A stretch of 64,000 bases of DNA from Streptomyces guryensis (GTDB lineage: Bacteria; Actinomycetota; Actinomycetes; Streptomycetales; Streptomycetaceae). The translations under genes were made by a program, and so were the position numbers. The stretch is taken from NCBI RefSeq assembly GCF_021261325.1, contig NZ_JAJSBI010000009.1, forward strand, positions 124,001-188,000, written 5' to 3'. Positions within the stretch are counted from its first letter, which is position 1. Each line of letters begins with the position of its first letter. Under the pieces are notes generated by a model. It made no database searches, had not been told where the DNA came from, and worked only from the letters and a program-made list of their open reading frames with translations. Below are positions 59,039 through 64,000 of the stretch, piece after piece.

Positions 59039-60298
59039 TCAGAGAAGCGTCACTCTGCTGCCTGCGGCCTTGCCGCGCGTGTCCAGCACGGCGCAACGGG
59101 CTCTGCCCAGCGTTTCCCTGGCGTAGCAGGCGTGATGCTGCAGCAGGATCGCCACATCCGCCTCACCCAGGGCCTCCCGCAGATCCGTGGCGCGCGGCAG
59201 GGACCGATCGTCCACGCTGAAGTCGGCCGCGTAGGGATCGTGGTAGAAGACGTCGACCCCCGTGGCGAGCAGCCCCGCGGCCACGGGGCGTGCCGGTGAC
59301 TCACGGACGTCGGCGACATCGGCCTTGTAGGTGACGCCCAGGAGGAGGGCACGTGCGCCCTCGGGCCGGCCGCGGTTCTCGGTGAGCAGGGACAGGGCCC
59401 GGTCCACGACATGCCTCGGCATGTGGGTGAGGACCTCGTGTGCAGCTGCCAACATGCGGAAGGGGAAACCCTGGGACTCGGCCCGCGCGGCCAGATAGCG
59501 GGGGTCGACGGGGATGCAGTGCCCGCCGACGCCGGGACCGGGACTGAAAGGGGCGAAGCCGAACGGCTTCGACGCCGCGCAGTGCAGAACGTCCCAGACG
59601 TCGATGCCGGCCTGGTGGCAGAACAGTGCCACCTCGTCGACCAGGGCGATATTGACGTAGCGGTAGGTGTTCTCGAGGAGTTTGGCCATCTCCGCCTCCC
59701 GCGTGCCCCGGGCGAGGACGAGGTGGTCCACGAACCGCCCGTAGAACGCGGTGGCGTACTTCGCGCACAGAGCGGTGCAACCGCTCACGACCTTCGGGGT
59801 GTTGCGAACGTCCCAGATCTCGTTGCCGGGGTCGATGCGCTGCGGAGAATACGCGAGATGGAAGTCCTCGCCCGCCCGCAGTCCACTGCCGTGCTCCAGC
59901 AGCGGTCTCACGACATCCTCTGTGGTGCCTGGGTAGCTGGTGGACTCCAGGACGACGAGCATGCCGGTGCGCAGCCGGGCAGCGACGACTCTCGAGGCGT
60001 CCTGCACCGCGGACAAGTCGGGTAAGCCCTCCGGCGTGAGCCCGGTCGGAACACAGATCACCACGGTCTGTGCGCCGTCGAGGACCGCGGGGTCGGCCGT
60101 GGCGCGGAAGCCTGCGTCCAGCATGGCCGCGACCTCGGAGTCACAGACGCCACCGACGTGCGAGCGGCCCTCGGCGAGACCGGACACCACGGTGCCGGAC
60201 ACGTCGTACCCGGCGGTGGCCAGGCCGGCCGAGACTGCGGCTCGGGCGAGCGGTAACCCGACATGGCCAAGCCCCATGACGACAAGGTCGACGGTCAT
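59039..60298 (-). CDS. Nucleotide-sugar (UDP-GlcNAc/ManNAc-type) 6-dehydrogenase
   Basis: 419 aa enzyme of the UDP-glucose/GDP-mannose dehydrogenase family that oxidises C6 of a nucleotide sugar twice to give the uronic acid. N-terminal Rossmann site VVMGLGHVGLPLARA, central dimerisation region, catalytic Cys261 in SPGPGVGGHCIPVDP, and a C-terminal UDP-binding GVTYKADVADVRESPA. The GHCIPVDP form is typical of WecC/WbpA-like HexNAc dehydrogenases. Starts at ATG 60298. No glycosyltransferase gene is adjacent, and it converges on nothing from the neighbouring cluster. Confidence 0.88.
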   Translation of the reverse strand: MTVDLVVMGLGHVGLPLARAAVSAGLATAGYDVSGTVVSGLAEGRSHVGGVCDSEVAAMLDAGFRATADPAVLDGAQTVVICVPTGLTPEGLPDLSAVQDASRVVAARLRTGMLVVLESTSYPGTTEDVVRPLLEHGSGLRAGEDFHLAYSPQRIDPGNEIWDVRNTPKVVSGCTALCAKYATAFYGRFVDHLVLARGTREAEMAKLLENTYRYVNIALVDEVALFCHQAGIDVWDVLHCAASKPFGFAPFSPGPGVGGHCIPVDPRYLAARAESQGFPFRMLAAAHEVLTHMPRHVVDRALSLLTENRGRPEGARALLLGVTYKADVADVRESPARPVAAGLLATGVDVFYHDPYAADFSVDDRSLPRATDLREALGEADVAILLQHHACYARETLGRARCAVLDTRGKAAGSRVTLL

Positions 60299-60347
60299 GT
60301 GCAGCAGTTCTCCTGGGTGTGCGTGGGAGGGCGAAAGAAACGGTGGT

Positions 60348-60656
60348 TCAGGCCGAGAAGCTGCCGCTGCCGGGCGGCACATGCGCCCCGAAGCCCGGCT
60401 GCACGATGAGACCGGGCGTCAGACAGAAGGGGTCGCCGTACACCGTGACCGGCCGGTCGGTGCGATTCGTCAGCACGTGTGCGGCCACCGGAAGCTTGTG
60501 ACAGCCGTGTGGTTCCGGGTAAACGGTCAGCGGCGCCAGTTCCGTCGCGAAGACGACGACCTCGTCCGGTTCCGCCGCCGTGGCTGTACCGGGGGCTGCG
60601 GTCCCCGCGAGGAGCGCACAGGCCACAGCGAGCAGAAAGGTCCGGGCACCACGCAT
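60348..60656 (-). CDS. Small exported protein
   Basis: 102 aa. A signal peptide (MRGARTFLLAVACALLAGTAAPGTATA) leaves a mature protein of about 75 residues with two cysteines (GCHKLP and DPFCLTP) that may pair. Start ATG 60656 with GGAGG 7 nt upstream is favoured; an ATG at 60686 lies in the repeat above. No family recognised. Confidence 0.7.
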   Translation of the reverse strand: MRGARTFLLAVACALLAGTAAPGTATAAEPDEVVVFATELAPLTVYPEPHGCHKLPVAAHVLTNRTDRPVTVYGDPFCLTPGLIVQPGFGAHVPPGSGSFSA

Positions 60657-60674
60657 AAACGGCCTCCACTGGAA

Positions 60675-60708
60675 TTCTTCGGTCATTCTTGTTCTTCGGT
60701 CATTCTTT
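60675..60708 (-). repeat. 17-bp direct duplication upstream of the small exported gene
   Basis: TTCTTCGGTCATTCTTG occurs twice in tandem (60675-60691 and, with one change at the last base, 60692-60708). It sits just above the ribosome site of the exported gene and could be a regulator site or a slippage duplication. Confidence 0.6.
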
Positions 60709-60924
60709 TCAGGGAGAAGGGCGGTTGAGTTCCGAAGTCCCCGCGCGAATATCGTCATCGTCCGTCGGTGAGTTTTTCGTGCATCCGTGAATGGTCGTCC
60801 TGATCGTGCGTCATGGCACAGCGCAGTACCGCGTTGAACGCCACGGTGACCGTTCTCGCGGGGCTCCCGGCTGGAACGGTGGCCACCGAGACGAGGGCGG
60901 CGATGTTCGCGGCCTGCCTGGTGG

Positions 60925-61272
60925 TCAGGTCGACGGCGGAACGGGAGATGCAGGTCGGCTTATCCGTGCCTGGCCATGAAGGCGCCGTCCTCGCTGCGGG
61001 TTCACTCCTGGATCGGTGCTGTGGTGGTGCGAGAAGAACGACTCCACCCCCCGGACGTCCTCGGCCGTCCAGCCGGGCGGCGGCGCCACGGCCTCGCGCG
61101 GGAACTCCTCCAGCCAGGGCGGCAGTTGGGGATGCCGCGTGGAGAGCCTACGAATGGCGCGGAAAGAGCCGTTGACGTGAGAGATCTGGCCGGAGTCGAG
61201 CAGTTCGGCCACAAGGACGTCCGCCGGCGGATCACCGAACCTGGTGGCCTCGGGCAGGTGATCGACGGTCAT
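60925..61272 (-). pseudogene. Truncated N-terminus of a DUF2236/latex-clearing-like protein
   Basis: From ATG 61272 about 75 residues look like the N-terminal helical part of DUF2236 proteins: FGDPPADVLVAELLDSGQISHVNG, LPPWLEEFP and PPGWTAEDVRGVESFF. The frame then runs into random-looking Arg/Pro sequence and stops at 60925. The DUF2236 core is absent, though another frame downstream (60755-60950) reads protein-like. Taken as a decayed gene; a short functional form cannot be excluded. Confidence 0.45.
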
Positions 61273-61545
61273 GGGCACAGATGCTTCCCCTTCTGGCGGC
61301 CATGAGATGGGAGCGGAACAGTCAAGTCGTGTGGTGTTCCTCGGGAGGAGGCGGCTGCCGCGCTTCGGCGTCTGGAGTCTGTCCGCCTGCCGGAGAAGGA
61401 TGCGCCGACGGCAGGTGGTGTACACGTGTGAGTGAACGGGCCTGTTGAGAGGGTGCCCTCCTGTCGGCGTGGCTCGCGCACTCGACCCCACCTCGCGGAA
61501 TTTCCATGGTGGGGCGAAAGGAAGGGTTCACACCAAGAGGCCCGT

Positions 61546-61731
61546 ATGACATTCACCCAACTCGTGCGGGACGGCTGGACCGGCACTTGCGGCAAGGCCG
61601 GCGAGACTATCCGGGACCAGATCGAAGCTGGCCTCAACGGCTCGCGTTCTCTTGTCTTCGCCGCCCTCATCTGCGACGAGATGACGCTGGCCGAACGCAC
61701 CAGAGAGCACAGAGGTGTTTCGGCGGGCTGA
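61546..61731 (+). CDS. Small hypothetical protein, 61 aa
   Basis: MTFTQLVRDGWTGTCGKAGE... ending REHRGVSAG. AGAGG precedes the ATG by 5 nt, so it may be translated. The sequence is mixed helical with one Cys in the N-terminal half and one later. No family recognised; it could also be a fragment. Confidence 0.35.
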   Translation: MTFTQLVRDGWTGTCGKAGETIRDQIEAGLNGSRSLVFAALICDEMTLAERTREHRGVSAG

Positions 61732-62258
61732 AACCGTCGTAAGCCCGTCGCCCCCTGACGTGGCCCGTTCCTCACGGCCAGGCGCGTTCCGCCCGAAACA
61801 GCAAGCGGCGCGGGTTGGCAAGCGGGCTGGTTCGACCACGGACCTGGCGGCGCCCTGACGGTAACGCCACGGCAGCAGTGTCGGCAGTTGGGATTGAATC
61901 TCGCCCGCTTCTGCATCCGGTTGCCACGGCCAAGGCGGATCATGACCTCCGCCCACGCCGAGACCGGCTTTGGTCCTGCCCTGCCCCGGACCGCGCGGTG
62001 TCTCGCGACGGCACTTCGCCGTGTACTCGCCCACGAGCACATCGTTGTCGGACACCTCGGTGAACGGGCCGCACTCGTTCGACTCGCCGTACCCTCCGAG
62101 AGCACCCGTGAATGTGCGAAGCTGGTTTTCCGACCACGAGGACGGTGCTTCTCCGTGTCACGGCGTCAGCCGGGCGCACACCCCGTGAGCCCGATCCGTG
62201 TCGCGTCCGGTGACGTCCTGCCGTCGGAGCCGTTCCAGCCCGGGAGCGGTGAGTACAG
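61732..62258. other. 527-nt stretch without a convincing gene
   Basis: Open frames are short or overlap antisense ones, no start has a good ribosome site, and no product is recognisable. Codon-position GC bias seems weaker than in the flanking genes. Possibly decayed DNA with the 5' region of the cyclase gene at its right end. Confidence 0.4.
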
Positions 62259-63227
62259 ATGAGTCCGAGTTCCGCCGATGCCGCCAATACCGCGCCGACC
62301 GGCGTCGGGAACGGGCCCGCCGTCTCCCGTCGGGAGTTCGACGCACTCTTCGAGGCGGTTCGCACGTGGGGTCGCTGGTCCCCGGCCGACCGCGGTGTCT
62401 GGAACCGCGTCACCGCGGACCATGTGCGGCGGGCCGCAGCGTGCGTACGGACCGGGACGGTCGTCCCGCTGGCGCTGCCGTGGAACACCCGGCCCGGCCC
62501 CGGCAACCGCAAGCCCGCCCTGCACCACATGACCGACCTCGGTGACGTGGAGGCGCCGGAACCCTCCACCCACAAGGACTTCATCGCCGCCGACTACCAC
62601 GGCAAGGGCATCACCCATCTGGACGCGCTGTGCCACATCGCCTATCGGGGGCAGCTCTACGACGGCCGTACAGCACACGAGGTCGTCGATGCCGCAGGCG
62701 CCCGCTTCGGCGCGGTGTCCACGCTCGGGTCCCTCGTCACGAGGGGAGTGCTCCTCGACCTGCCCGCCGTCCTCGGGATCCACTGGCTGGAGCCGGGGCG
62801 AGCGGTGCACGCCAAGGACATCGTCGTTGTGGAGAAGGCGCTCGATGTGACGATCGGCGATGGCGACGCGGTACTGCTGCGCTCCGGACACGTCCGGCGC
62901 CGCGAGGAACTCGGCGCCTGGGACCCCGACACGGCCAGCGCGGGCTTTCATGTGGACGCCCTGCCGCTGCTGGCCGAGCGTGGCATCGCACTGCTCGGCG
63001 GAGACGGCGACAGTGACGTACGGCCCTCACCCGTGGACGGCGTGCACTCGCCGGTCCACGCCCTGGCTGTGGCCGCGATGGGGATGCCACTGCTGGACAA
63101 CCTCGACCTGGAAGCGCTGTCCGCGGCGACCGCGACGGCGGGGCGCTACGACTTCATGCTCGTCGTGGCGCCGCTGAACGTCCCGGGCGGGACCGGCTCG
63201 CCCGTCAACCCCGTCGCGGTCCTGTGA
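62259..63227 (+). CDS. Cyclase-family (kynurenine-formamidase-like) metal hydrolase
   Basis: 322 aa, PF04199 cyclase fold. Metal motif GITHLDALCH with His120, Asp122 and His126. Further conserved strings are RGVLLDLPAV, GDAVLLRSGH and ALPLLAERGIALLGGDGDSDV. Relatives hydrolyse formamides, cyclic esters or amides (kynurenine formamidase, isatin hydrolase) or act in polyketide cyclisation. Start ATG 62259 has GGGAG nearby. A GAF regulator gene follows 118 nt downstream in the same direction. Confidence 0.88.
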   Translation: MSPSSADAANTAPTGVGNGPAVSRREFDALFEAVRTWGRWSPADRGVWNRVTADHVRRAAACVRTGTVVPLALPWNTRPGPGNRKPALHHMTDLGDVEAPEPSTHKDFIAADYHGKGITHLDALCHIAYRGQLYDGRTAHEVVDAAGARFGAVSTLGSLVTRGVLLDLPAVLGIHWLEPGRAVHAKDIVVVEKALDVTIGDGDAVLLRSGHVRRREELGAWDPDTASAGFHVDALPLLAERGIALLGGDGDSDVRPSPVDGVHSPVHALAVAAMGMPLLDNLDLEALSAATATAGRYDFMLVVAPLNVPGGTGSPVNPVAVL

Positions 63228-63345
63228 CACCGATCCGGTCCGGTCACCGTGTGTGAGGAGCCTTGTGAACGGTGACTCGCGCCTCCAATGCCCGTATCCT
63301 CGTCAATATCAGGCATTTCGGAAAAGTTGACTGTCGAAGGCGCGA

Positions 63346-64000
63346 GTGAGGCGGAGCGTGGTTCGGACCGGAGAAGATCCGATACCGGCGGGGCGTGCGC
63401 CAGGCGGCACGGGGCCCGTCAGTTTCCGTGAGCGGTTCCTGCAGGGTGAGCCGGTCGAGACGGGTGTGCGCACGTCGATCCTGGATTCCTGGCGGCGCTG
63501 CCGGACCCTGGGGCTGTCGCCGGACCAGTCCGACCTTCCCTTCCGGGAGGACTTCGAACCGGACGGACGGATCGTCCGCGCGGCCGTTCCGGTGCTCGAC
63601 CGGCTGCAGGCCACGTTCGCCGGCAGCGCGATGAACATCTCCGTCGCCGATGCGAGCGGGACGGTTCTCCTGCGCCGTTTCGGAGAAGCGTCGCTGGCCA
63701 GAGTTCTCCCGGCCATCCAGAGTGTTCCCGGGTTCGTGTTCGCCGAGAAGGTCGCAGGTACCAACGGCATCGGTCTCGCCCTGGCCGAGCGCCAACCCAT
63801 CCGGGTCTACGGTGCCGAGCACTTCGCCGAGCGCTCCCAGGGCAGTGCCTGCCGCGCGCTTCCCGTCCGCGACCCGCTCAGCGGCCGCATCGAGGGCGTC
63901 CTGTGCTTCGGCTATCCGCGCAGCGCCGAGGACCCGGCGCTGGACACCGTGATTCGCAAGGCGGCCGAGACCATCGAGCGGCGGCTGCTGGGGCAGAGTT
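63346..64000 (+). CDS. GAF-domain transcriptional regulator (3' end cut by window edge)
   Basis: 218 residues visible. N-terminal segment LDSWRRCRTLGLSPDQ, then a GAF domain with NISVADASGTVLLRRFGE and AEKVAGTNGIGLALAERQPIRVYGAEHFAE, followed by GVLCFGYPRSAEDPALDTV. This layout is that of AcoR/GAF-type regulators, which usually end in a helix-turn-helix or response domain outside the window. GTG 63346 has GAAGG 5 nt upstream. An inverted repeat AATGCC-N19-GGCATT (63287-63317) lies just before it. Confidence 0.85.
   Translation, partial: MRRSVVRTGEDPIPAGRAPGGTGPVSFRERFLQGEPVETGVRTSILDSWRRCRTLGLSPDQSDLPFREDFEPDGRIVRAAVPVLDRLQATFAGSAMNISVADASGTVLLRRFGEASLARVLPAIQSVPGFVFAEKVAGTNGIGLALAERQPIRVYGAEHFAERSQGSACRALPVRDPLSGRIEGVLCFGYPRSAEDPALDTVIRKAAETIERRLLGQS

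Noticed and set aside
61528-62055. A 175-codon minus-strand frame that first resembled a decayed transposase (WRYRQG)
   Set aside because: The match is one short phrase and the flanks show no other transposase element.
1-64000. tRNA, rRNA or CRISPR features
   Set aside because: I looked for CCA-ended cloverleaf patterns, rRNA-like blocks and spaced repeats and saw none. A covariance-model search would be needed to exclude small RNAs.

Overview
The window is a 64 kb piece of a Streptomyces chromosome, or of a very close actinomycete. The DNA is very GC-rich with strong third-position GC bias. It carries a complete conservon (cvnABCD), a DUF6397 protein, a zinc-independent L31 ribosomal protein, an ssu operon behind a cysteine-ending leader peptide, and one rare TTA codon at the head of an accessory operon. 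The left edge cuts an SNF2 helicase and the right edge cuts a GAF-domain regulator.

Layout. 1-10.5 kb: SNF2 helicase, fatty-acid desaturase, two decayed genes (a tannase/feruloyl-esterase-like gene split between two frames, and an MBL-fold remnant), hypothetical proteins, an MpaB/DUF2236 oxygenase, a divergent PadR / alpha-beta hydrolase pair around a perfect operator-like palindrome, and a methyltransferase. 10.6-16.5 kb: an MHYT sensor gene, the conservon and an orphan roadblock paralogue. 16.5-25.4 kb: DUF6397 protein, TesB thioesterase with an RNA-helicase-like protein, a YdjM-like protein, a scrambled AhpD-type pseudogene, rpmE2 with a DUF5709 gene, and an ECF sigma / anti-sigma pair divergent from a lipoprotein. 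25.4-41.1 kb: a heterodimeric ABC exporter, L,D-transpeptidase, PNGase-type glycoamidase, DctA, a MarR/ABC pair, MltG, a flavin monooxygenase, ssuCBA and YjbQ.

41.4-58.3 kb is the most unusual part. Two divergent, tightly overlapping operons read away from about 52.3 kb. The leftward operon encodes two DegT-type aminotransferases, a UbiA prenyltransferase, a protoporphyrinogen-oxidase-like flavoenzyme, two acyl-AMP ligases, a SAM methyltransferase and a double-length CaiB/BaiF CoA-transferase. The rightward operon encodes two Gfo/Idh/MocA oxidoreductases, a sugar-phosphate isomerase-like TIM barrel, an M20 metallohydrolase, an Ldh2-family dehydrogenase and a small protein. It looks like a biosynthetic cluster for an amino-sugar or aminocyclitol-like unit joined to activated acyl and/or prenyl groups. 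It has no PKS, NRPS, terpene synthase, regulator or transporter gene. The product is not recognised. The first leftward gene has a TTA as its fourth codon, which suggests bldA control.

58.3-64 kb: an EF-hand protein, a UDP-sugar dehydrogenase, a small exported protein, remnants and a poorly coding stretch, a cyclase-family enzyme and the GAF regulator. Other sequence-level signals are two identical ECF-type promoters facing apart (CAATCC-N16-CGTACA), leaderless starts predicted for the sigma factor and the ssu leader peptide, and a nested 22 + 19 bp hairpin between dctA and the marR-type gene.
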